NCBI GenBank assembly: GCA_038087035.1
Contig: CP051187.1
Location: 372,001-436,000, forward strand
Direction of reading: 5' to 3'
DNA from: Gloeotrichia echinulata CP02
GTDB taxonomy: Bacteria > Cyanobacteriota > Cyanobacteriia > Cyanobacteriales > Nostocaceae
DNA: 64,000 nucleotides
A program made the translations under genes and the position numbers. This document shows positions 47,101 to 53,720 of the stretch, one piece after another; within the stretch, counting starts at the first letter, position 1, and every line of letters begins with the position of its first letter. The notes beneath the pieces were generated by a model. The model did no database searches. It worked only from the letters and a program-made list of their open reading frames with translations, and was not told the DNA's origin.

Positions 47101-48769
47101 TCAGTGTTTGGTTTTCCCACACCAATGCTATTGCTGTTGGGGTGCGTTCTACTTGTTCTTCAAATAGTTGATGAACACTTTTATCCCTGGGATAATTTAC
47201 CTGAGTATTGTTCCATTCCACTAGTAATTTATCTTGCTCTAACTTTGTCAATAGCGGTAATTCTGAAATCCGCTGCTGTGGATTGGCGACAATCCCTGCC
47301 AGTAGCGTGTGGAAATTATCTATTAATCGAGTAATTGTAGTCTGATTAAATAAATTTTTGCTATACTTGATCGTACCAATAAGTGAGTCTGATGTTTCTA
47401 ATAAATTTAAGATTAGATCATTTTGACCTTCTTCCTGTGGTATTTGAAAAGGTTCAAGTAATAATCCACCCCAATTAACTCTAGTGTTTACTTGACTGGG
47501 GTTAAGTAAATCTAAAATTTCCCCTATTTGTGACACTTTTACGAGGTTGAAAGCAACGCGAAAAAGCGGTTTAAGGGTGGGATCACGGTGTAATTGCAAT
47601 TTCTCAACCAATAAAGGGGAAGGATAATCTTGATAGCTGATCGCTTCCAAAACTGTCTGACGCACTTGACTAAGAAACTCTTGAAAGATGGGGTTACTGC
47701 TCAGATTCACCCGCAAAGCCAGCATATTTAAAAAGAAACCTACCGTTCTAGTCAATTCAGCTTGATTTCTGCAACTGCTTGGAGAACCAACAATAATATC
47801 TTCCTGACCTGTATACTTATGCAGCAATATTTGAAAGGCTGCAAGCAGAATCATATAAAGAGTTGCTCCTTCAGACATAGCCAACCCTGTTAATTGAGAG
47901 GCTAGTTCCTTATTTATTTCAAAGGTATAAGAAGCTCCTTCATCCTGATATATCTGAGATCCAGAGTTATCCGTAGGTAAATTTAACACTGGCAATTCAC
48001 CAGATAACTTTTTTTGCCAGTAGTCCCATAACTTTTCACCAGTAGAACTTGCTAGCATCTTAGCTTGCCACTGCACGTAGTTCGTATATTGCCAACTAAT
48101 GGGAGGTAATGAAACTTCTAAACCTTCATTTTCTGCCTGATAAAATAAACGCAACTCGTCTAGAAGAATCCCAAATGACAAGCCATCAACAGCAATATGG
48201 TGTATTGCTAGTACAAGGGTATGATAATGTGCAGATTTAGTAAACAGACTTACCCTAACTACTGGACCTGTTTCCAAGTTAAAGGGGCGCTGATATACCT
48301 CAATCACCTTTTTAATTAGTTGATCTTGGTTCCAAGTTGAGGCGTCAATTTCTTCAAAACATACTTCTTGGTATGCTTGAATTTCTTGAATAGGTTTATT
48401 ACCATTTTGTAAAAAAGTAGTCCGCAGTGTTGCGTGACGAGTTATCAATAATTGGAAAGCTCGCTGCAGAGCAGGAACATTTAAATCAGAGTGGATGTGT
48501 GTGGTGAAAGCAACATTATAAGCAGCACTTTCTGGTGCAAGCTGGTACAAAAACCATAACCCTTGTTGTCCATGAGAAAGAGGATAAAACCTAGAAATAT
48601 TCCCATTATCTTGCAGGAATGCTAGGATTTCTGTCTTATGTTCCTTAAGCTTTTTTAAGAATGTAGGAGTTAAAACATCCTGGGGAGCAAAATAGCGCAG
48701 TTGTTCACCATCTTTCCACAATTCCACATTCTGAGATGCAAGTTCTTGGAGAAATTCAACTAAATTCAT
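44180..48769 (-). CDS. Single-module NRPS with terminal reductase (ScoA/Rv0101-like)
   Basis: A 1529-residue protein. Domains in order: TubC-type N-terminal docking (about 1-55; MNLVEFLQELASQNVELWKD), condensation (about 60-490; HHIAVDG active motif), adenylation (about 520-1045; YVIYTSGSTGQPKGVM, NTYGPTEATVV, YKTGDLARY, FLGRIDHQVKIRGFRIEL, PLTPNGKVDRL), carrier (about 1085-1150; FFELGGHSLLATQL with the phosphopantetheine Ser) and thioester reductase (about 1185-1529; ILLTGATGFLGVNLL, catalytic Tyr/Lys in SGYIQSKWVAEK). It would join an acyl unit to one amino acid and release it as aldehyde or alcohol using NADPH. The hand-read A-domain code is DLEDIGTVVK, with acidic residues suggesting a basic amino acid such as Lys. 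It overlaps the ACP gene by 4 bp (ATGA). Confidence 0.92.
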   Translation of the reverse strand: MNLVEFLQELASQNVELWKDGEQLRYFAPQDVLTPTFLKKLKEHKTEILAFLQDNGNISRFYPLSHGQQGLWFLYQLAPESAAYNVAFTTHIHSDLNVPALQRAFQLLITRHATLRTTFLQNGNKPIQEIQAYQEVCFEEIDASTWNQDQLIKKVIEVYQRPFNLETGPVVRVSLFTKSAHYHTLVLAIHHIAVDGLSFGILLDELRLFYQAENEGLEVSLPPISWQYTNYVQWQAKMLASSTGEKLWDYWQKKLSGELPVLNLPTDNSGSQIYQDEGASYTFEINKELASQLTGLAMSEGATLYMILLAAFQILLHKYTGQEDIIVGSPSSCRNQAELTRTVGFFLNMLALRVNLSSNPIFQEFLSQVRQTVLEAISYQDYPSPLLVEKLQLHRDPTLKPLFRVAFNLVKVSQIGEILDLLNPSQVNTRVNWGGLLLEPFQIPQEEGQNDLILNLLETSDSLIGTIKYSKNLFNQTTITRLIDNFHTLLAGIVANPQQRISELPLLTKLEQDKLLVEWNNTQVNYPRDKSVHQLFEEQVERTPTAIALVWENQTLTYQELNQRANQLAHYLKTQGVKTDVLVGLCIGRSLEMIVGMLAILKAGGAYVPLDPTYPQARLNYMLSDAEVLVVLTQQQYLAQLEECTAKVVCLDSDWLVISELSQTNLVDIVSPSNLAYVIYTSGSTGQPKGVMIQHHCLVNFIQTAIVEYELTNSDRILQFASMSFDLAAEEIYPCLSCGATLVLRSDEMLSSVPTFIQKCQDWQLTVLDLPTAYWHLLTVELVREHLLLPDTLRLVIIGGEQVSPVQLRAWLEYVGSSPRLVNTYGPTEATVVTTLCKLSDLALEEVDRGGLSIGKPIHNVQVYILDKYLQPVPIGVHGELYIGGAGLSQGYLHRPDLTQEKFISVNTAQDTSIPQRLYKTGDLARYLPDGNIQFLGRIDHQVKIRGFRIELSEIETVISHHPQVQTSVVIARVDIPNHKRLVAYLVPHPGQTLEISQLRHFLATKLPEYMLPTELMILAALPLTPNGKVDRLALPIPDSHLSSTTDFVAPRTPIEEMLAVIWAEILGLDYIGVDDNFFELGGHSLLATQLISRCSKTFSVEIPLRCLFQFPTVAGFAQVINTLAQRDLSSSINPLSTIDLKKEAVLDPSLIEDIIPISYVKEPKSILLTGATGFLGVNLLYELLIQSSANIYCLIRSHNLEEAQKKIESKLQAYSLWKQEFSQRIIPVLGELSKPLLGLQKPEFHELASRIDTIYHNGALVNFIYPYSMLKAVNVLGTQEIIRLASQIKTKPLHYISTLSIFDSSAYPREQIIQESDPLDYPPDIDSGYIQSKWVAEKLVMQARDRGLPVCIYRPGRITGHSQTGICNTSDDLFAKFLKGCIELGVMLTDESTIEMIPVDYVSQAIVYLSRQQKSLGKAFHLINHNSSRMKDLAEWIRTFGYPVELLSYDNWRKELSRRLKDAQDNPLYLVLQLIETLKNQPIEIKFDCENTLNGLDNIYRCPHVNDKLIGTYFSYFISSGFLNYPLL

Positions 48770-49131
48770 ACTTCACCTTCTATCCAATCAATTACATTAC
48801 TTTCTGTAGAGACAGAGTTATCATTGTTAATTGTGGTTAATACTTCATCAACCAAATAATCGACCAACAAATCTAGTCTAGGATATTCAAATAGTAAAGT
48901 GCTACGTAACTTACTATTCAAAGACGTTTCTAGGAGAATTTTAAAATCAACAGCTTTTAAGGAATCAGTTATGATTTCAATCAAGTTTTGTTCTGGCTTA
49001 ATATCGTTTACAGAAGACAAATTAAAAAATTCCACCAGTTGTTGGCGAATATATGTAAAAAGAATATGCTTTTTTTGCTCTTGTAAAGAAGCCAAGGTTA
49101 TTTGTTGTTGTAATTCAGTAGTTATAGTCAT
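48766..49131 (-). CDS. Stand-alone acyl carrier protein (ScoB/Rv0100-like)
   Basis: A 121-residue carrier protein. The four-helix core spans about residues 25-100, with the phosphopantetheine attachment Ser at 57 in ITDSLKAVDF. The usual Gly-x-Asp before the Ser is replaced by Ile-Thr-Asp, but the DSL core is intact. An N-terminal extension of about 20 residues and an acidic C-terminal tail (about 100-121) may mediate docking to the ligase, oxygenase and NRPS. The stop overlaps the NRPS start (ATGA). The MITE at 49162-49557 lies just 31 bp upstream. Confidence 0.82.
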   Translation of the reverse strand: MTITTELQQQITLASLQEQKKHILFTYIRQQLVEFFNLSSVNDIKPEQNLIEIITDSLKAVDFKILLETSLNSKLRSTLLFEYPRLDLLVDYLVDEVLTTINNDNSVSTESNVIDWIEGEV

Positions 49132-49553
49132 ACTTTACAATCAGAGTAGTTTTACGTGCAGTTAGAGGATGTTTGAAAAGTCCTCTTGTCGGTATCAAAA
49201 ATTTGATATCCCCTTAAATCCACGCCAGTCGCTCCACTTTGGAGACCAAAGGATCGCGCTGGCTCCCCTTTTTAAGGGGGACTTTGATTCCGGTTCCCCC
49301 CTTAAAAAGGGACGTTAGGGGGGATCTCAAAGTGCGAAGATACAGGGAAATACTTTTGATGTGCCCAGGCTCTAGGTGCGGCTACACAGGCAAAACCTGC
49401 CGACCCAGGTTGGAAAAACCTTCTCTACGTTCCCGAAGGGCGCTCGTAGAGAAAATATTGTGTTAGTCCACGCAGGTGGACAATGCTAGTGTAGTAGCGT
49501 TGACGCAGTGTGCCGCAGGCAATTCTATTCGCCGAGAACTTTTCAAACATCCT
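49132..49553. other. Intra-operon spacer occupied by a MITE
   Basis: Almost the entire gap between the thioesterase and ACP genes is a MITE (49162-49557). The remaining 30 bp just before the ACP start have no strong ribosome site. Confidence 0.75.
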
Positions 49554-49557
49554 CTAA
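49162..49557. mobile_element. 396-bp MITE inside the isonitrile operon
   Basis: Perfect 20-bp terminal inverted repeats: TTAGAGGATGTTTGAAAAGT (49162-49181) and its complement ACTTTTCAAACATCCTCTAA (49538-49557). Inside are an inverted CCCCTTTTTAAGGGGGA / CCCCCCTTAAAAAGGGAC hairpin (about 49265-49313) and one copy of a CTACACAGGCAAAACC...TCCACGCAGGTGGA repeat (about 49376-49485) related to the two copies at 51315 and 51555. Its right end contains the TAG stop codon (49554-49556) of the thioesterase gene. A related single end lies at 50260-50280, just after the oxygenase gene. Confidence 0.88.
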
Positions 49558-50153
49558 GCAATTGCCCTTTCTTTGACAGGCTCAATGGTTTCTACTTCGT
49601 TTAATATGGCAATTGTAACATCACCTTCAGCCCACCCCTCATTATCATCATAGAAGGCACAAGAAGTTTTCAATATTATCAAATTACCTCGAGATGAAGA
49701 CTTGTTAATTGATAGTAATCCTTGAAAACGCCTGGCGTTTATTTGTTTTTTGAATTTGCTGGAGAATTTAGCAATTAAACAATTACTTAGCTGGCGCTGT
49801 TTATATGTTTTTAAATCCCAATATTTCATGGAATCTAGTAATTTATTTTCAACTAAGTAAGCGACTAAAATGTAACACAACTGATTGTAACAAATGTTAA
49901 ATTCTACCGCATTAAAGTGTCCTGTGTCATCAATATAGCAAGATTCCGGAATGGAAAAATCACCTTTAATAATCCATTCAGTCTCATCTATATTTTGCCA
50001 TTTGTGAAGTGGTATTCCGTCCTTTGAATCTTGAATATGAGCATTTTTTAGATATTTGCAGTTATCTTTGTATGGCTCAAGAAACATATCCAATAAAAAC
50101 TGGCTAACATCGTTTAGTTTTGGACTTTGCTGATTGCTATTCATGACTTTCAT
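49554..50153 (-). CDS. FcoT-type hotdog thioesterase (ScoD/Rv0098-like)
   Basis: A 199-residue protein resembling FcoT, the type III acyl thioesterase of the mycobacterial cluster. The central block CYIDDTGHFNAVEFNICYNQ (residues 72-91) followed by a helix (LCYILVAYL) is the recognisable part; the remainder is a beta-rich hotdog sheet ending FYDDNEGWAEGDVTIAILNE. In the streptomycete pathway the homologue (ScoD) adds glycine to the beta carbon of the ACP-bound unsaturated acyl chain and releases the N-carboxymethyl amino acid. The last codons and the stop come from a MITE end. Assignment is by motif memory and operon context. Confidence 0.8.
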   Translation of the reverse strand: MKVMNSNQQSPKLNDVSQFLLDMFLEPYKDNCKYLKNAHIQDSKDGIPLHKWQNIDETEWIIKGDFSIPESCYIDDTGHFNAVEFNICYNQLCYILVAYLVENKLLDSMKYWDLKTYKQRQLSNCLIAKFSSKFKKQINARRFQGLLSINKSSSRGNLIILKTSCAFYDDNEGWAEGDVTIAILNEVETIEPVKERAIA

Positions 50154-50281
50154 TCTTCCTTGTATTAGAGAGCGGAGTATATAAGTACATGGTTGAAATT
50201 TTGAGTTTTCTGTCGTTGCTGTTAATCCAAGTTAAAACCGCAAAATTCTACCTCTCCTGACTTTTAAAACATCCTCTTAAG
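50154..50281. other. Spacer with a solitary MITE-type end
   Basis: Contains the thioesterase ribosome-site region and ACTTTTAAAACATCCTCTTAA (50260-50280), a near match to the ends of the MITE at 49162. Its partner end is not obvious; a weak TTAGAGAG occurs at 50165-50172. Confidence 0.5.
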
Positions 50282-51139
50282 CTAGGAAATATAAAACGGT
50301 AAGTTGTCGTAAATACCTATACGATAACTAACACTTTTTTCACCTTTTGGTACTGAAGATGCCTTATGAATTAGTGGTCTGTTATCCCATAACAGGATAT
50401 CTCCCTCTTTCCATACGTGAGTATGTATATGATCTTCTTGCTCAATAAATGAAAACAATTCCTGCAACAATTCTTGATTTATTTCATAATCTAGACCTAA
50501 GATACCAGTGGTAAAACCTTGGCTCATGTACAAGATTTTCTCCTTGGTGACAGGGTGTGTAATGATAGCTGGATGTTTCACAGGTGGGAATTGCCTACCC
50601 ATGTCGTTCAAAATATCTATAATTGCTTTGTCAATATCCCACTCTTGCACTTTGTAACGCCATTTTCCATCATGCACCATGTATTTATCATTGACAAAGC
50701 TTTTCAAATTTGAAGGCATCTTTTGATAAACCAGCCCCATGTCAATGTAGTAGGTTTCTCTAATGGAATTTGGCAAAACTTGTGGATATAGCATAGTTAA
50801 TGGCAAAGGTTCATCAAGAAATGCACAGTCGGTATGCCAATATTTACCAGTTCCTGAAACGCCAAACTTTTTATCATCTTTTGGAACATTTGAAGAAACA
50901 AATATCTCAGGATAGTCTGGATGATGATAGTTACTCTGAGGGTAAATTTGTGGGGTACCAATTTTGCGAGCAAATTCTAAATATTGATTATCGTCAATAT
51001 TTTGCTCCCGGAAAACTACTAATTTATGATCGTATACAACCTGTTTAATCAAATTGATTTCTGCTTCACTAATCAAAGCAATGTCTATCTCCACAATTTC
51101 GGCACCAATATGTTCTGGAGATGGTCTATTAATTTTCAT
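50282..51139 (-). CDS. TauD-type Fe(II)/2-oxoglutarate oxygenase (ScoE/Rv0097-like isonitrile synthase)
   Basis: A 285-residue non-haem iron enzyme. The metal ligands are His102 and Asp104 (KYWHTDCAF) and His258 (WDNRPLIHKAS); Arg273 (SYRIGIY) would bind 2-oxoglutarate. The block SNYHHPDYPEIFVSSNVP (70-87) corresponds to the substrate-pocket segment of the isonitrile synthases. In the known pathway this enzyme decarboxylates and desaturates an N-carboxymethyl beta-amino acid to the isonitrile. A taurine dioxygenase is unlikely given the NRPS, ACP, FcoT-like and ligase neighbours. AGAGGAAAG precedes the ATG at good spacing; it is the first gene of the operon. Confidence 0.88.
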   Translation of the reverse strand: MKINRPSPEHIGAEIVEIDIALISEAEINLIKQVVYDHKLVVFREQNIDDNQYLEFARKIGTPQIYPQSNYHHPDYPEIFVSSNVPKDDKKFGVSGTGKYWHTDCAFLDEPLPLTMLYPQVLPNSIRETYYIDMGLVYQKMPSNLKSFVNDKYMVHDGKWRYKVQEWDIDKAIIDILNDMGRQFPPVKHPAIITHPVTKEKILYMSQGFTTGILGLDYEINQELLQELFSFIEQEDHIHTHVWKEGDILLWDNRPLIHKASSVPKGEKSVSYRIGIYDNLPFYIS

Positions 51140-51314
51140 AACTTTCCTCTTTCTAAGGCATTCTGACTTTTTCTGTTATCTCTTGAAAGGATGCGTATAT
51201 GTAGTATATGGAGCTTGTCTTTAGACGCCTCTTACTGTATCGCTATCCTGACCTACTTAATCAATCAGAGGTTTTCTAGGGATTTATGCAAGTTAAAACA
51301 TAAAAATTCTATAT

Positions 51315-51744
51315 ATAGCAATCCGAATTTAATCGTGAGAAAATACGTAGGCTTGATATCGAACATAGAAGTAAAATTTTACTCGGACATGGCGATTAAA
51401 AATTGCGGATATACAGAGAAAACACTCCTGCAAATCTTGTTTTATTAAGTCAAGTTAGGTGGATTTTTTTTGTGTAGTAGCGAATTATATTCGCCCAATT
51501 GACTAGAAATTTCTCACAAATGATTTGGGGTTGCTATAAGAAATGTTTATCACCATAGCAATCCGAATTTAATCGTGAGAAAATACGTAGGCTTGATATC
51601 GAATTTAAAAGTAAAATTTTATTCGGATATGGCGATTAGAAATTGCGGCTACACAGACAAAACCCTTCTGCGCGCGTTGTTTTATTAAGTCCACGCAGGT
51701 GGATTTTTTTTGTGTAGTAGCGAATTATATTCGCCCAATTGACT
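51315..51744. repeat. Pair of 190-bp direct repeats
   Basis: Copies 51315-51504 and 51555-51744 share roughly 85-90% identity (both begin ATAGCAATCCGAATTTAATC and end TTCGCCCAATTGACT) with a 50-bp spacer. The CTACACAGACAAAACC..TTTGTGTAGTAGCG part is partly palindromic and recurs inside the MITE at 49162. Confidence 0.85.
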
Positions 51745-51822
51745 TATTACAGAATTAAGGTTTGACAGGGACGTAGGATTGGGCTGCTGACTATTGGTGT
51801 TAAGTGAGTAACACTTAGTTCG

Positions 51823-52146
51823 ACCTGAGTTCGGTATAAGAAATTAGTGTGAAAAGCTTGTCTGTTAAGATTTAAGACCAAATGAGCTAGGCACTTATTC
51901 ACGGTTTTTATTGAGAGTATAGTGTTTATCCGGCTTTCCGCACTTCATCGTGTAATATGCGTAGATTTCCAAAACCTGTTTAATGATGGTTAAATCAACA
52001 ACATAAATTACCAACAGGATTCAATATTAATACTTAATAGTTTGAACATTATTAGGAATTTTTATGGAAAACAGAGATAATACATTTTGAAGTGCGGAAT
52101 GTGGGTTATAATATTTCCGGGCATTTTTTTTACATCGAACTCAGGT
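51823..52146. repeat. 324-bp nested inverted-repeat element
   Basis: Outer arms ACCTGAGTTCG (51823-51833) and CGAACTCAGGT (52136-52146); inner arms TTCCGCACTTCA (51936-51947) and TGAAGTGCGGAA (52088-52099). No open frame of note. Likely a MITE or a structured repeat. Confidence 0.65.
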
Positions 52147-52366
52147 TTAGTTCGGAGTTGGGAGTTGGGAGTTATGAGTTATTATTCTCCCGCTCCTTGC
52201 AAGGGTAGGTATTTTGTATTTGGTTATTTTTTGACGGTTTCAGCCAATGGTTAAACCCTCAAACAACTAAACCACGTTAAGCAATTGAAAATTTTTTCAA
52301 CTGTTTTCGCTCTCCCAAAAAAACCTACCCTTGAAAGCTCTCCCCCTCTACACATCCCCCCTCTCC

Positions 52367-53614
52367 TCACTTTGCTCCCACCATTACGGAATCTTTTGTT
52401 AATAATGCTACCGCTGCTTGATATTGTTGATCGGCTGCTGTAGCAATCTGCTTGCGAGTAATTGGCTGTTGGGGAATCACTTTGTCTGGCTTAATACCGA
52501 GTTTGTTAATATCTCGGTGCTTGGGGGTTTCATACTTAGCAATTGTGACTGCCAAACCAGAACCATCCGATAATTCAAATAAGGACTGTATTAGTCCCTT
52601 CCCAAAGGTAGTTTCGCCTAGGAGTTGGGCACGTCCATTATCTTGGAGTGCGCCGGCGAGAATTTCGCTAGCACTGGCGCTACCTTGATTGACTAAAATT
52701 ACTAGGGGATCTTTGGTTAGCGCTGGACCAAAGGCTTCAAAACTGCCCTGAATGCCTTGCCGATTTACAGTGTAAACGATGGTACCAGAGTCTAACCACA
52801 AACGGGCAATTTCAATTCCGGCTTGTAGTAGCCCACCAGGATTATTTCGCAAATCTAAAATGTACGCAGCGGCACCTTTTTTCTCTAAACTAGTAATAGC
52901 ATGTGCCAATTCCGTTGAGGCATTGGCATTAAATTGATTCAGGCGAAGATAGCCAATGGGCGTACCCTGGGCGGAAGAACGCAATTCGGCTACTACAGGA
53001 TTCAAAGTAATGCGATCGCGCACTATGGTGATTTCTGTTTCTTCCTCGTTATCGCGTTCGATCAACAGCGTCACGGAACTGCCAATTCGTCCACGCATTT
53101 TCGCTGCGGCTTCATCTAGGGTAAGATTCTCTGTAGAGACGCCTTCAATTTTGAGAATGCGATCGCCCGGTTTAATCCCGGCTTTATCTCCTGGTGAACC
53201 CGCTAGAGGTGCTATCACTTCTAACTTACCAGTCTGGGAATTCAGCGTAATTTGCAATCCCACCCCCGTGAGTTCTCCAGAAGTATTTACCTGCAAACTC
53301 CGGTATTGCTCCGGGTCTAAAAAGCGGGTAAACGGGTCATCTAGATTTTTCAGCATTGTCTGAATGGCGTTATAAGCTGCTTCCTGGTTCTTCAGCGGCT
53401 TTTCTAGCGCTTTTTCCCGCAATGCAGCCCAATTGTGATGATTAAACGTCTCATCCACATAAGTACGATTGACAATTCGCCAAACTTCTGATACCAGCTT
53501 TTGCTCCGGTGTCAAAGCTGTCGCCGGTGGGATAAATCCGCCCAGCGCCAAGCAAAATGCGATTAGCAGTGAAAATCCCAGCCGAAAAATTCTTTTATTC
53601 ATGACCAAACCCAT
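52367..53614 (-). CDS. ctpA: Carboxyl-terminal processing protease (S41, CtpA type)
   Basis: About 415 residues. N-terminal signal peptide (MNKRIFRLGFSLLIAFCLAL, cleavage near PPATA) sends it to the lumen or periplasm. A PDZ domain follows (about 95-185; TGVGLQITLN, AGIKPGDRILKIEG), then the S41 core with nucleophile Ser in VNQGSASASEILAGALQDN and Lys in ETTFGKGLIQ. CtpA removes the C-terminal extension of the photosystem II D1 precursor. Position near petB-petD in opposite orientation is common in cyanobacteria. Start choices are GTG 53626, ATG 53614 (GGAA upstream) and ATG 53602; I use 53614. Confidence 0.88.
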   Translation of the reverse strand: MGLVMNKRIFRLGFSLLIAFCLALGGFIPPATALTPEQKLVSEVWRIVNRTYVDETFNHHNWAALREKALEKPLKNQEAAYNAIQTMLKNLDDPFTRFLDPEQYRSLQVNTSGELTGVGLQITLNSQTGKLEVIAPLAGSPGDKAGIKPGDRILKIEGVSTENLTLDEAAAKMRGRIGSSVTLLIERDNEEETEITIVRDRITLNPVVAELRSSAQGTPIGYLRLNQFNANASTELAHAITSLEKKGAAAYILDLRNNPGGLLQAGIEIARLWLDSGTIVYTVNRQGIQGSFEAFGPALTKDPLVILVNQGSASASEILAGALQDNGRAQLLGETTFGKGLIQSLFELSDGSGLAVTIAKYETPKHRDINKLGIKPDKVIPQQPITRKQIATAADQQYQAAVALLTKDSVMVGAK

Positions 53615-53720
53615 GTTGAATTCCACATATAGCCCAATTGCCTAAAACTGCCCAGTTGCTTCGTGTTAAATGAAAACCATCTCTCGACTATGTTACTTTT
53701 TTTTATAAGAAAACTCGTTG

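Larger units (their letters stand above)
51140..52366. other. Long intergenic region upstream of the operon, repeat-rich
   Basis: Operon leader and promoter region to about 51310, then two 190-bp direct repeats (51315-51504 and 51555-51744), then an inverted-repeat element (51823-52146), then an AT-rich stretch and the 3' flank of ctpA. I did not recognise a Zur- or Fur-type operator. The open frame at 51191-51448 is not supported as a gene because it runs into the repeat. Confidence 0.6.

Noticed and set aside
50282..51139. Taurine dioxygenase (TauD) for sulfur acquisition
   Set aside because: No taurine or sulfonate transport genes nearby; the FcoT-like, ACP, ligase and NRPS-reductase neighbours point to isonitrile synthesis.
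51191..51448. Open frame of 85 codons upstream of the isonitrile operon
   Set aside because: Most of it lies in the 190-bp repeat, whose second copy does not keep the frame.
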